Assembly (NCBI GenBank): GCA_005656395.1
Contig: SRSI01000079.1
Span: 186,001-250,000, forward strand
DNA: 64,000 nucleotides
From: Strongyloides papillosus
Taxonomy: Eukaryota; Nematoda; Chromadorea; Rhabditida; Strongyloididae
Direction of reading: 5' to 3'
Of the stretch, positions 22,694 through 34,772 are shown piece after piece. The notes beneath the pieces were generated by a model that worked only from the letters and a program-made list of their open reading frames with translations, searched no databases and was not told where the DNA came from. The translations under genes and the position numbers were made by a program. Numbering within the stretch: the stretch's first letter is position 1; each line of letters opens with the position of its first letter.

Positions 22694-24140
22694 TACCAGC
22701 CTTCGGCAGGTCAGGGCTGGTCCACAGAGCATATTTTTAAAAATACATTTTTATAATAAATTATTAATCAAAGTATGTGTGTAAAAGAATGTTTCATTGA
22801 ATTACATATTTCTGAAGAAATAAAATAACCTAAAATACATTGCTATAACATATTAATATAGGAAATTTTTTTGAGTTTAAGAATAATTTTATAATGTTTG
22901 CTTTTATTAAAACTGAATAGTTTAGAAAATTCATCCAACAAAAGAATTTTATGTATATCTAAAAAGTGAATAAAAATGAATATTTGAATTATTTAAGTAA
23001 CTATTTAGATGCTTTTCTATTATAGTTTTGAAATTGATATAAATATTTCAATATCATTCTTCTATTAACTACATATTCATCTTAATTTTACAAATAAATA
23101 AATAGAAAAAAACCAAAAAAGTTATTGCCTAAAAATAATTTCTTTCGTTTTTAAGCTACAAACTTTGTTATAGTTTTCATATTTTATGCTAGACTTTGTT
23201 CTACGTACTAAATTTAGTTTTATTTTCTTTAAACAGCTGTTCATAAAGTTATAACATTAGAAAATGTTAATTTTAACTAAAAAATGGTCATCATCTCTTG
23301 ATCCATTACTTTATTCATATTTTATTAATTCTTTTAATATTGAGTTTCCCTCTTTTCCATACTTGTACCTTATAAATGAATCAAAAATAATAAAGTTTTA
23401 TCAACTTTTAAAAAAGTTATTTTTGGAACAAAACTATGCAAAAATGTTTCTAAAAAAGTGATGTTTTTTAAGCATAACTTGGTCAGTTATAGACCAAACG
23501 TTTTGAGACCCACTTTCTCCCTAAGTTGAAAAAAAATACATTAAATGACTGTTTGACCGTAAAAATTGATCAAGTTTGAAAAGAGTTACGTCTAGAAAAA
23601 AAATTGATTTTTACAAAAGAAATAGAGCAAGAAAAATGACATTAAAATTAGCATAAATCGTTTTTTAGATAAGCTATAAACTTCGCAATAGTCTCATTTT
23701 TTAAGTTAGACGTAGATCTATATAACAGATTCTATTTTACTTCATTTCATCAAGTTTTGACTAAGTTATAGATATTTAACATTTTAATCATTTTTTTAAA
23801 ATGGTCACAACTCTTTGGACCATAATTTGACCAATTTTTAGTACAATTTAATAAGACTGTGTTTCCGGACTATTCTGAAATAAGACCTTTCAAATGATAT
23901 ATAAACCACTGTATCTTATCTTTTTTAAAATAACGTTATACCCTACTCAAATCTATGCTAAAAAAAGCCAAAAAACGATGTTTTTTAAAGATAATTTGGC
24001 CAGAAATTTTTGGAACTGATCTAGCCCCTCTAGTTAGAAAAAAACACATCTTTTGGCTTTTTACTTATAAAAATCGGTTGAACTTGAAGAGAGTTATGAG
24101 AGAGGCAAATTTTCTTTTCTTATTTCTTTTTGTTATGGAT
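22694..24140 (-). mobile_element. R element copy R2 (inverted relative to R1)
   Basis: Reverse-complement match to R1. It begins CCAGCCTTCGGCAGGTCAG and ends near TATTTCTTTTTGTTAT. It is more diverged than R4/R5. With R1 it brackets the small secreted gene at 22,173 as an inverted pair. Confidence 0.75.
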
Positions 24141-24598
24141 AAGTCGAATTTTTAAATATTATTAAAGTGAATTATGCATTTCACAAAATTAACATGATCG
24201 CCAATAAAAATTTGATTATTACATCTATTATATAATATGTCCGTTTCTTTTTAATAAATGATTTTTACTATTAAAATTATAGAAAAATTTCTCTTCGTAA
24301 TAGCGCATTGAAAAAAGTCATACAAAAGGATGGAATATAATCAAAACTCTGAGGATTTGTTTATTTCAATCAAATAAAAATTTTTTATTTTATTTAATCT
24401 TCTAAAATATTTATGAGATATATTATTTAAAAAAAAATAAACAAGCTTTAAAAAAATTTAATGTAACAATTATAAAAAAAATAATTTAAAAAGAAAAAGT
24501 TGAACTTTTAACAATAAAAAAAGATATTTTATTAAATAAATATTTTTTAAAAAACAGAAATCATAATTTTTTTATAAAAATAAATAGCATAAAATTTA

Positions 24599-24605
24599 TA
24601 TAAAA
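24599..24605 (+). promoter_or_regulatory. TATA box of small secreted gene 2
   Basis: TATAAAA starting 34 bp before the ATG, in the same sequence context as before paralogue 1. Confidence 0.55.
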
Positions 24606-24632
24606 GTAAAAGGTAGTCAATTCTTTAATATC

Positions 24633-25010
24633 ATGAAAGAAATGATTTTTAAAAGCATCATTATTCTTTTCTCAATCACAATATTTACTACTTTAGAATA
24701 CTCTTTTGATTGCCCTAGTAGTAAAGAAGAATGCTATATTCTTATGACTCCATCTGAAGAAACTTATGAAAACTTTTTATCATTAGTTCCTGGGGATGTA
24801 TTAAATTTGGGTCTTTACTTTGATCCAAATTCTGATGATATTTACGTTCTTAATACAATAAACAGTAATCTTAAAAAACATGTTAGCCAAAATATAACTG
24901 TAAGTAATTCCGATATTTTTATAATTTATTTTTTTTAGAAACAATTTTATAAAAATTTGACTGGTTCTGATCCTAAATATCCGACATATGTCAAATTGGT
25001 TAAAAGTTAA
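24633..25010 (+). CDS. small secreted cysteine-containing protein, paralogue 2
   Basis: Exon 1 (24,633-24,899) and exon 2 (24,939-25,010) join across a 39-bp intron in the same position as in paralogue 1 and encode 112 residues. It has a signal peptide (about 1-20). The mature part begins FDCPSSKEECYILMTP and continues with VLNLGLYFDPNSDD and a basic C-terminal helix. The last exon has lost the C-terminal Cys seen in paralogue 1. It starts about 490 bp after the end of R2. Function is unknown. Confidence 0.78.
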
Positions 25011-25300
25011 ATATAGTTTCTTGAACATCTTATTTTTTACAATAATAAATCATACTAAATTTGAATACGATTTTAATTATTTGAATTAAATTTTTCATCT
25101 TATTTAAAAAACGTAAATTTGTCATATTCTTAAGATGATTGTTTAATTTCTGAACTAATTTTTAATAAACTAATAATCATATGTTGTAATAAATACAAAT
25201 TAATAGTTAATAAAAAAGAGAGTCTATTGAATAAAATAAAAATTGAATAATAATATAAAAGTTAACTATATATATAGTAATCCCATCGTATCCGCGTTAG
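25011..25300. other. intergenic spacer
   Basis: AT-rich 3' region of the small gene. Nothing else is seen. Confidence 0.35.
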
Positions 25301-26900
25301 ATTGGTTCCTGAGACTGCCGCAGATAATAGCGAAACGTAGTATTTCTTATTTTTTCATGTGTTAATACCTTTAAATTATACACACAAAACCTAAACATGT
25401 ATTTTCGATCGAAAATGCTCAGAATGTTACAAAATGCAGGTGATGTTAAAATAACCGACCATCCAAAATGACGTAAGCAACAGGCTACATTCTTTCCTAT
25501 TTTACATCTACATTCTAAGTCATTTTTTATGCTATTGTTGTACAAATTTTGTATACATATTTTTAGATCATTTTGTGTATACATTGAAATTTGTTTTGCA
25601 TATACATTCTACCTCGTTTTGTATATGCAAAGTGAGCTTAAATTTAGCCTGTAATTTTATCTATCTTAAATGTTTTTTAGACTTCCGAAGTTTTTTAGTG
25701 ATTGACCCTGTTTTTAAAGTTATTAAAAATTTTTATTTGTTTATTTACCCATTTTATACTATTTCACAAATTTATTAATGTTTTTACACAAATTTGAAAG
25801 TTGATACAAAAAGGTAATAATAAATACAGATAATAAGAAAAGAAATAACGGCATTAATTTTTAATAACACATACATACACGTATTTTTATATTATTACAT
25901 TTATTTTTGAACCGTAAAATTTATTTTATTAGTCTTAAAGATCTAGTAATTATCAAGTACAATAATATTTATTAGATATTATACGAGTCTGTTAAAGTCT
26001 CTTAAGAAATTAGATACCCTTTTAAAGTTTAATTTGAAATAAACGCGATGGGCCACACATTACTGTGAAATCTAAAATTCTTAGTTTTAATTAGTGATCT
26101 TATAACAATAATTACATTTGGAACTTTTTACATTGATAAAAAACTAACATCGTAATATGTTAACATAAAAGAAATTTCACTACCACTTATTACTACTACA
26201 ATTTTAGGCATTAAATGTTCTATGGTTATCTTTTAGAGTAAGGATTATGATTATTAGCAGTTTTAGATGGTGATTTTATGTGTGTATGAAATTTTAAAAA
26301 ATCACTAGGAAACTCTTAGTTGTTAGTTGATAGAAGAGAATCAAGAATGTACCATGAATAATGTGATTTTTAGTAGACATTGTGAAAAAATTTATTTATT
26401 GTAAAGTTTATTTTTAAAATAATATGAATATTTTTTTACTTTGATTGCTTTTAATATTTTTAACAGGATGGTTAAAAACAACTTTTAAAATATCTATCAT
26501 TTATTTTTGTTTGTTTTGTTACTTATTAGTATTAAGTAGTGATGCCATATTCTATCGATAGATAATAAATATTTCTATCAACTAACTAAAAAAAACGTTT
26601 AAAAAATCTTTTAATTTAACATAATACGTAAGAAACTATGAAAGTTACAAACTGGTAGTGAACCATAGGCCACATTCTAACCATATTTGCATGTATATTC
26701 TACTTCATTTTGAGCACACATTCTAACTCGTTTTGTATATGCAAAATAAATTAGAATGTACATACAAAATGAGCAATAATGTGTTTGCAAAATAAATAAA
26801 AAACCAAGGGACCAAAATGCTATCGAATATACCTCTTGTTTTTATATAAATCGTCTTGGTTAAAAAGACATTTTAGGTTTTGTGTGTAGTTTAAATGGTT
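25300..26900. repeat. possible foldback-type element with 23-bp tandem units
   Basis: CACACAAAACCTAAA at about 25,380 recurs inverted at about 26,872. Inside each end lie runs of a unit of about 23 bp, ACATTCTA-CTCGTTTTGTATAT (25,485-25,635 and 26,665-26,775). The second run partly folds back on itself. The middle has no ORF. Borders are approximate. Confidence 0.4.
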
Positions 26901-27383
26901 AATTTAAAGTCTTCTTAATAAATCTATTTTAATAGTAAATCTTAAATGATTTAATTAATCAGAGGTACGGCGGCTTCAAAAATAATGAAAACATGACTAT
27001 AAATAAATGGGATCTGAAACAATTACATCATTCATTGCTTACTTATTTATACTAACAAAAAAGCAAGAAGGAGATTTTACTGAAGCCTGCAAGAGGGTAA
27101 AGTTTTCTATATTTAAGTAAAATTTTTAAGTTTAGGGGCGGCTTCCTGTTAAGAGAATAAAGTGCACCCGAGTTAGATATAAATTTTACTACAATAAAAA
27201 AAACTAAAAGTTATATAAAACAATGTAAATAATATAAGAACTTACCCTGTGAAAACCAACTTATATTTCTTCACAGATTTACAATGTAGCAACTAATAAT
27301 ATAATAGTATAAAACCTAAAATTATAAAGTTATAAACATTTTTAAATCATCACTAAAATTATTCTTCATATTTCTAGATTATA

Positions 27384-28669
27384 TTAGGTTATTCAATTGA
27401 AAATGTCGCTTTTTGACAGTCAATTTTAAAATGTCATAACTTAGTCAAAAATTAATGTTTTTATTTGAAATAAGTATCGTTGGAATCAGCACATTGTTGC
27501 CAACGTGATACAAGGTTATTTATGCCATTTGAAAAAAAAAACTCCGGTCTCTAGAATCCAAAAACTCCAAGACGTTATTTTTTAGGTCATCAGATTTGGA
27601 GAATTTTTTCTGACGCAAATGAAGCTTTAATTCCTTGAATAAGTGGTAATCCGTTGGAGACAAGTCCGGTGAATAAGGAGGATGTAGCAGAGTTTCATAT
27701 CCCAATTCGATTAGTTTCTGCACCGTGATTCTTGAAACGTGAGGTTTGGCATTATCATGAAGTAGTATTGGACCTCTTCTGTCGACCAATGCAGGCTTCA
27801 GAACCGATAATTTCTGATTCATTTCTTCTATTTCTTTACAGTATCGGTCTGAAGTCATTGTTTCTGCAGAATTTAGAAACTTATGATGGATGATTCCATC
27901 ACAATTCCACCAAATAGTTAACAAAAGCTTCTTATTTGAGTTCTTGAGATTCGGGAAGATTTTAGAGCTTCCATTTTTGTCCACCTATTGCGATGACCTT
28001 CTACGATTGTCAAACACGACCCATTTTTTATCGCACGTTACAATCCTATTCAAAAATGGGTCATTTTTGTTCCTAAGAATCAAAGAAGAACAAGTTTCCA
28101 TTCTCCTTAAACATTGATCGGAAGTTAATTCATGGGGTATGATAGAATCAATTTTTTTCTTCATATTTAACTCCTTTAAGTAGTTAGATACAGTTCCAAT
28201 ACTGACGCCCAATTCCCCCGCGAGCTCCCGAACAGTTATTCTTGGATTACGTTCCACCATTCTTTTTATTTTTTCGTTCTCAAGAACATTTATTCTATGA
28301 AAACCCTCCTGTTTTTGAAGACTTATATCTCCATTGCGGAATTTTTGGAACCAACGTTGTATGGTTCGTTTGTTAGTGGATCTTTGACAAAATGCTTTAT
28401 TTATTTTCCTTGAAGTTTTGGCTGCTGCTTGGCAAAGTTTGAACTCGTACAAGTAAATTGGTCGGAAATCCATTTTTGACGTAACTTTTTTTAGAGTAAT
28501 AGCAACTTTTTAATAATTTCCAACAAAATGCAAAAAAATGACAATGATAGTCCTCGATTAGCTCTACAAGATGGTATATATCTTGTAACGATATGTTAAC
28601 ATATAAGAGAGTTATCATCATTTAAAATTTGATGATCTAAAAAGCGACATTTTCAATTGAACAACCTAA
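27384..28669 (-). mobile_element. mariner transposon, 1,286 bp, TA-flanked
   Basis: Terminal inverted repeats of about 31 bp (TTAGGTT-TTCAATTGAAAA then TGTCGCTTTTT) lie at both ends and are flanked by TA duplications at 27,382-27,383 and 28,670-28,671. Length is typical of full mariner elements. It encodes one broken transposase on the minus strand. Confidence 0.92.
27461..28473 (-). pseudogene. mariner transposase, inactivated
   Basis: The N-terminal paired helix-turn-helix region (RTIQRWFQKFRNGD, then VRELAGELGVSIGTVSNYLK) is followed by the DDE catalytic core: CDKKWVVFDN, LLHDNAKPH and SPTDYHLFKEL. The D,D(34)D spacing is of the mariner type. One TAG at 27,985-27,987 interrupts the frame at the position of a normally conserved Trp codon. 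A frameshift in the homopolymer near 27,527-27,536 separates the last 25 or so codons, whose own frame ends at TAA 27,461-27,463. Two lesions in about 340 codons suggest a fairly recent death. Confidence 0.9.
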
Positions 28670-28849
28670 TATATTAAATATAAAAAAGGTATGATTTTAT
28701 TCGCTAACTATTAATAATAACTTGTAATATTGCTGGTAATACAGAATTTACTTTTATTTGATATTCATAATTGTCATGTTATGCTAGTACGTATGACATG
28801 TTAGCCTATTTTTGATGATACCTTGGTATAAAATGTATATCTTTTTTAT

Positions 28850-29085
28850 TGAAAAGTCGGTGAATTACTAACCAATACCAAGGTAAGTTTAAAATTCTAT
28901 TGGCCTATAATATGTTTTTAGGACTTGGTTTTTGAAGAATACATAAATGATATATTTTTTGGTGGATATGATTTAACAATAATAGAATTTTTCGAATCTA
29001 CTAAATGAGATAAGTCATATCATGATTTAATTGCAAATTTAAAAAATATATTAGAATTTCGGAATTATTATATAGTAAGGTGCAA
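28850..29085 (+). pseudogene. remnant of a spliced coding region
   Basis: A plausible exon end (GGTGAATTACTAACCAATAC, CAAG) is followed by a 38-bp GTAAG...TTTTTAG intron and an exon reading DLVFEEYINDIFFGGYDLTI with one TGA further on. The frame continues to a GTAAGG donor at about 29,078. The amino-acid pattern is protein-like, but I recognise no family. Upstream is closed by a stop. Confidence 0.3.
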
Positions 29086-29340
29086 TAAAGTTAATTTTTC
29101 AAAAACGTTATTCCACATCAAAATAGTGTGGTAAAATGTCAATATTTTTTAAACGTAAATAACATTAAAATAAATAACTATTTTGAAAAACAAATACTGT
29201 TTTCATAATCAGCATGAAATTTGGAGTCAGGTGATACCAAAAATGTTGATAAAATACTAGGAAATTTGAAAAACACTTTTTTACTGTTAATTATTTAATT
29301 TTTTAATTAATATTTTTATTAATTGACCACCTATCATCAA

Positions 29341-29797
29341 AAGCTAACTAATTTAGATAGAGTAAATTCTTGGCTACAAAATGAGATATTAACCATTTCA
29401 ATAGCTCAAGAACGGACTTCAATAAAAATTATTGAATAGTTTTGATCAATAATAAAAATTTTAGTTTTTCGTGTTTGGCATTTAATATCTCGGCCATTTA
29501 AAAACTTATCAATAAAAGCTAACTAATTTAGATAGAGTAAATTCTTGGCTACAAAATGAAATATTAATCGTCTCAGTAGCTCAAGAACGCGCTTCAATAA
29601 AAATTATTGAATATTGTTGGTCATTTTTGAAGATTTTAATTTTTTTATCTTTGACATTAAATATCTCGCCTATATAAAAACATATCAGTAAAAGCTAACT
29701 AATTTAGATAGAGCAAAGTCTTGGCTACAAAATAAGATATTAACCATCTCAATAGCTCAAGAACTGACTTCAATAAAAATTATTAAATTTTGACTTC
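29341..29797. repeat. three tandem copies of a 175-176-bp unit
   Basis: Copies begin AAGCTAACTAATTTAGATAG at 29,341, 29,516 and 29,692. Each continues through TTGGCTACAAAAT, ATAGCTCAAGAAC and CTTCAATAAAAATTATT. The third copy is incomplete. No coding frame is conserved. Confidence 0.85.
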
Positions 29798-30385
29798 AAA
29801 ACTTAGCATTTTATTATAGAAATTTTATTATTTATGCTTAATTAGTTATTTTTAAGACTTCTATTTGTAATGTTTACTTACTACTATTAAAAAAAACCCT
29901 TAAATAATTGTTTTCTTATAAGACATGCTTAAATGAAGCATTAGATTATTAGTTTATACTTCATCTGGGATGTTGTCACCTGTAACACTTTGGTCCTAAG
30001 GCAACATTTGTTTACCCCTTTTTATGAGTGTTTACACTTAGTTTTTTAAAAATATTAGTTGAAAAAAAGAATCAGCATATAAAATTCTATATATATGCAA
30101 AATTTCAAATCAATAGGAGCACTTTAAAATTTTGGTCAATTTTTATTGCACCTCGTTATTATTATATAGCAAAAATTTTAATATTTCATTTCTAAAAATG
30201 AAATAATGGTTAAATAAAATTGTTTTGTAATATATATTTTTTTGTCTAGGAATACTGCTGATTATTATTTTGAAAATATATGCATAAAATTTCTTCTTTT
30301 AGTAATTTTGCTAATTTGTATGTAAAGTTTATGCAAAATAATGCTTATATAAAGTATACTTTTAATATAACATTATTAAGTATTA
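29798..30385. other. AT-rich spacer
   Basis: No gene or recognised repeat is seen between the tandem array and the Tigger derivative. Confidence 0.35.
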
Positions 30386-31492
30386 CAGTGTAACCTCTTA
30401 ATAAGAAACCTCTTAACCCTTTCGCGCCCGGAGATTTTTCTCTTTGTACTACGCATTTATCTGTGTGTAAAATAGAAAAAGTACTTTCACATAGAATAAA
30501 AGTTAACAATAGATTGGTAATATATTTCTTTGGTGAAAATTAATATTTAAAAAATAAAAATAAACCAAAAGTACAATTTTTAATTTTTTTATATCTATTT
30601 TTATTTATTATTTTTAATTTATTTATTATTTTCCCTCTTTTTTTAATATATATATTTTATATCACTAGAAAAAACTTTATTCCAAAATTTCCCCCTTCAG
30701 TACAAATTACCACCACGCATTAACATTTTTGTTTATGACGCATATATGCGTCATCCGGGCGTGAAAGGGTTAATAAGAGAAACCTCTACTTAGTCACCGT
30801 AAAGTCTGGTCCCAAATTTTTTTTCTTAATTTCCATACAAAAAAACCTTTAAATAAAGTACCTCCAAATAATCATGGTAATTAAGAAAATCATAAGCATT
30901 TCTCCATATATTTTAACCTCTGAATAGTTTCTTAGTCAATTAGAGGCATGAATTTACTGGAAAATTTTCTAAAATTGATATTTTAGGGAATAATGAAAAA
31001 ACGTGTAGTAATTTAAATTTGAAAGTCTTCTGATCTTAACAGTAGTGAAGTCAGTGATTTTAATAGTGATGAAGAAATTACTCAAGAAGTAACAAAATAT
31101 GAAGTTATTAGGGGTCTATACAATTTAAGAACCTATATCAAAAATTCTATAATAGATGATTCTCTTCCTCATATAGTCCGTTTAAAAGATAAAATAGTTA
31201 ATCATATCACTAATTGCATTTCTCAATCTAAGATCACGGACTACTTTAAATAATGTAATTAAAAATAAATAATTATAATTATACTATATTTAATATTTAT
31301 TTCTTTTTGTTTTTTACTCTATATGGCACTTTTTTTTTATCATTTAACATTGCCTAGTAAATATTTATTCATATTATTAGATTTTAGTCATCAATATTAA
31401 TGATATATTAAATAACCTCTAAATAAGTAAAACCTCTAAATAGTCACCAAATTCCTTGGTTCCGGCAAGGCTCTTATTTGGAGGTTACACTG
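30386..31492 (+). mobile_element. Tigger/pogo deletion derivative with nested MITE
   Basis: Both ends read CAGTGTAACCTCT... / ...GGAGGTTACACTG and are flanked by TA (30,384-30,385 and 31,493-31,494). These are the same termini as the full element at 43,046-45,298. The interior retains only the terminal regions, including a decayed transposase C-terminus on the plus strand (LRTYIKNS, KIVNHITN, SQSKITDYF). A piggyBac-type MITE sits at 30,417-30,769 inside it. Confidence 0.88.
30417..30769. mobile_element. piggyBac-type MITE, copy 1 (353 bp)
   Basis: Termini are CCCTTTCGCGCCCGGA and TCCGGGCGTGAAAGGG, flanked by TTAA at 30,413-30,416 and 30,770-30,773. The uninterrupted Tigger terminus at 45,270 shows the pre-insertion sequence. 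A GACGCATATATGCGTC palindrome lies near the right end. It is non-coding. Confidence 0.92.
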
Positions 31493-31835
31493 TATATCTA
31501 AGTAATAATATAAAGCTAAATTTTGAACTAACGTATATAAACGAAAATATTAGTATAAATTACTTCCAATTTATTGAACCTTTTTAATTTTACATGAATG
31601 ATTAAGTTCTTTATAATCACATACCAGTTTAAATATAAAATGTTTTATTGTTAAAATTACTAATTATATAGCAATTAACCACGTATTATTATAAATTTTA
31701 TTATTTAATTGTAAAATATACTATTTAAATAAAAAAAATATATTTTGAATTATGTCGAATGAGTGTTATAAGACAAAAATTTATTTTTTAAACTGTATAT
31801 AATTTATTTTAAATTATTTTTCAATTTGTTCTAAT
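31493..31835. other. intergenic spacer
   Basis: AT-rich 3' flank of the astacin-like gene. Nothing else is seen. Confidence 0.35.
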
Positions 31836-33001
31836 TTATTGGTCATTTTTGTAAGAAAATTGTAGAAAATTCTTTGGATTTTCATCCCGGAAAGCAATGT
31901 ATACTGTACTAGACAAGGGAGGAATTTTAACAGTAGCATCATTATCACATATATGAAGTGGCGTTAATCCTTTGTCACTGTGGTAATTAATAAATAAGCC
32001 ATTTTTATCATCACACATAGATGAATTTGAAAAATTCACTTTTTTAATGGTAACAGTTACTTTTTTACTATTCGATGATGTTATTTTATAATAACATGCT
32101 TTATTGATATTCTCTATTTTGACAGTATTTTCTGTAGATTTTGAAAGTAATTCTTGTTTATCACCACAAGAAGGACTTCTATTTCGACGAATACCACCAC
32201 AATTCCAATCCATAAAGGGAATAGTACATTCACAATGATGGCAAAATATATCTGGGTATCCGCCATTTAAACACTGATTACTTAATGCTTTACAAGTACC
32301 ATTACAATACATATAATATAGTTTTTTTAAATCATTTCTAGAAAACATTTTTGTTCTTTCAATCATTTTGTCATAGTAAGGTTCCAATTTTGTTCTATAT
32401 GCACGCTTTTTTGTTATGCTTCCATAATAAGGGCTAAGAAGCATAACAGTTCCATAATCAAAGTCTGTACTATACTTAGTTTTGCATGTTGCTTTTTCAT
32501 AATATGTTTTATTATCTTCACGAATGTTTTTCGAGAAAACTTTAACATATGAATCTCTATCATAATGTTTAATTTCTGGGGTTAAACCCAACGCAAGTCC
32601 AACATAATAAAGCACTTTCTTATTATCATAAAAATCATTTATTAACAAAGAAACGTTTGTAGGTGTTCTTTTGTCCTTAGATAATTTTACATAAGATTTC
32701 GTTGTTGTTCTTAAGAAATTGATGCCTATACTAGTAACAGGACTGTATTGCCTTTTAAAAGAAATACAGATGAAATATTGCAAATAGTTTAGAACTTCAT
32801 CTACAAAGGTAAAATTACCGTTAAATTGAACATAATACATAGTATCTTTGAGCTTGATTGGATAAGATGGATGTTCATTTGTTGATGAAGGCTTCTTTTT
32901 TTTTTGATTTCTAAATAAAACTTTAATCTTAAACACTATAAACTTACAGCATCTGCTAAACAAAGTAACGATATAAATAAAACAATTAATAATTTCCTCA
33001 T
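31836..33001 (-). CDS. astacin-like pseudoenzyme (zinc site lost), frame break after signal exon
   Basis: Exon 1 (33,001-32,948) encodes the signal peptide MRKLLIVLFISLLCLADA. A 37-bp intron (32,911-32,947) precedes one long exon to TAA at 31,836. The body aligns by eye with the active astacins of this window: catalytic-domain fold, SLLINDFYDN..., EGF-like module (CNGTCKALSNQCLNGGYPD) and CUB-like C-terminus. Where active copies have HETSHALGVIHEMTRHDRD, this one has YYVGLALGLTPEIKHYDRD. All three zinc His and the catalytic Glu are replaced. The Met-turn keeps Met (TVMLL) but loses the Tyr ligand. About 355 codons stay open, arguing for protein-level function as a pseudoenzyme. However, a 10-A run after the acceptor is one base out of frame with exon 1, so it is either a sequence error or a young pseudogene. 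Confidence 0.75.
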
Positions 33002-34772
33002 TGAAAAATAATTGTTTCAACAAAGGATTGTAAAGTTTGACAATACATGGATTTTTTTGGAATTAAATACCTTGTTTAAGTAAACATCACAAAAGTACAA
33101 TTTTACTAATCAAATAAAAACTTTTAATTACTTTATTTTAAAACTTGATAAAAATGTGAGTAAACGTAAGTATATATAAACAGAAAAAATATGTTAACAA
33201 ATAATTATTTTAAATTCATTTTTTAAATTTTATTAGTTTTTCAGATAAAACTGATATGAGATTTTTTCATTATAAAGTGTAAATTTAAAAAAGTAACAAT
33301 TCTATTTCCCAACTTTATTATCCATAATATCGCTTCATAGTAATTTAGTTTTTATATTTTTTGCTGAATTAAAAATGCTTTGCAAAAATTTATCTAAGTG
33401 AAATCTGTGTTGGTGTGGTAAGCAATAAAAAAATCATTATAACATGAATTACATTGTGACACGGTAATTTAAATAGTCATTTAAAAATATCGTGTAAAAA
33501 AGTAAGAAGTATTGTCATCAATAACAGATTAAAGTATTTTTTATCAAATTAAATTACGCAGAAGTAGTAGAAATCAGCAGAATAGAAATCAAAAACCTAT
33601 GATGGATTTTTTTAAATATAAAGTTAGATCACAAAAATTATAAAATCCTATAAACTTTGATTTTTACATAATTAATTCATACATTTTAAAGATATTGCTT
33701 GATATCTACGTCAATTGGTTTTATTTATTAATGGATAACTATTTCACATGATATCGAAATTATTAACCACATTTTTTGATAAATACTATGTAGTTATGAA
33801 AAATGATTTCTCATAAAAACCATTTTTCTTTGAAACCACAAGAAAATAATTTTTATATAAAAAAATGTTAATTTAGTAAAATTTTAATGTCAAACATATA
33901 CTAAAAATAACCATTTTATAATATTTATAATTAAATGTAAAACTGATGACAATTAAATGATCAATTTATTGATTTTTTTAAACATTTTGTTAAATCATAA
34001 AAATTATAATTTTTAAAGAATCTGTCTACATGCAATTTATAGCTTAAACTCATTATTTAACTAAAATACAATTCATGTCTTTCTGTGTGGGTCTCGATTA
34101 TATAATAAGATTGATAACAAAAATTTTAAAATTGATTAAAATTCAGGAACCAAAATTTTTTTTGAATAACAAGACACTTAACTAAAAATGTCTTCAACGT
34201 AAAATTAATTACTACTCGCCTCAAAATGACTCGCAAAAAATATTTTTATTTTTTATAAATTTCATATATAAAAAATAAAATATAAAAAAATTAATTTTAT
34301 AGTTTAATAATTAAAAATATTTCACTAGAAATCATGAATCGTCATATTTGGCAGAATTTATTTATCTAATATACAAAAAACTTTATGCTAGTAGATTCTT
34401 TCACCACATCAGTAATTTTATTACAAACAGAATAAATATTTTTAAACTCTTTGTAGTCATAAAATAATTTTTTATATTTAAAGCAAAAGTGTGTCAAGTC
34501 AATATCGTTGCAACTAATTTTTTGATTAAAATGTTGAATTTAAATTCAATTTTTTTCTTAGATCTAGGAAATTTTCTTTGATTTGGACAAGGGGTTATTC
34601 GTCGAAGGTTCATATTTATAATCAATTATTTTTCAAGTGACCAAAACATTTTTAATTTCTTTAAAGTTACAAGGTACAACAAACTAATATATATTTAACT
34701 TTTCTTGGTAACTACTAATATTAAAATATAGCTTGTATTCAATTATAAATGACAAGATGAAAATGATTTTAA
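33002..34772. other. gene-poor AT-rich stretch
   Basis: Upstream of the astacin-like gene; no ORF or repeat that I recognise up to the second piggyBac-type MITE. Confidence 0.35.

Noticed and set aside
23264..24155. ORFs within R2, and similar ones in R1 and R4
   Set aside because: Not conserved in frame among R copies; R appears non-coding.
29341..29797. CRISPR-like array
   Set aside because: Three 175-bp units without spacers in a eukaryotic genome; ordinary tandem repeat.
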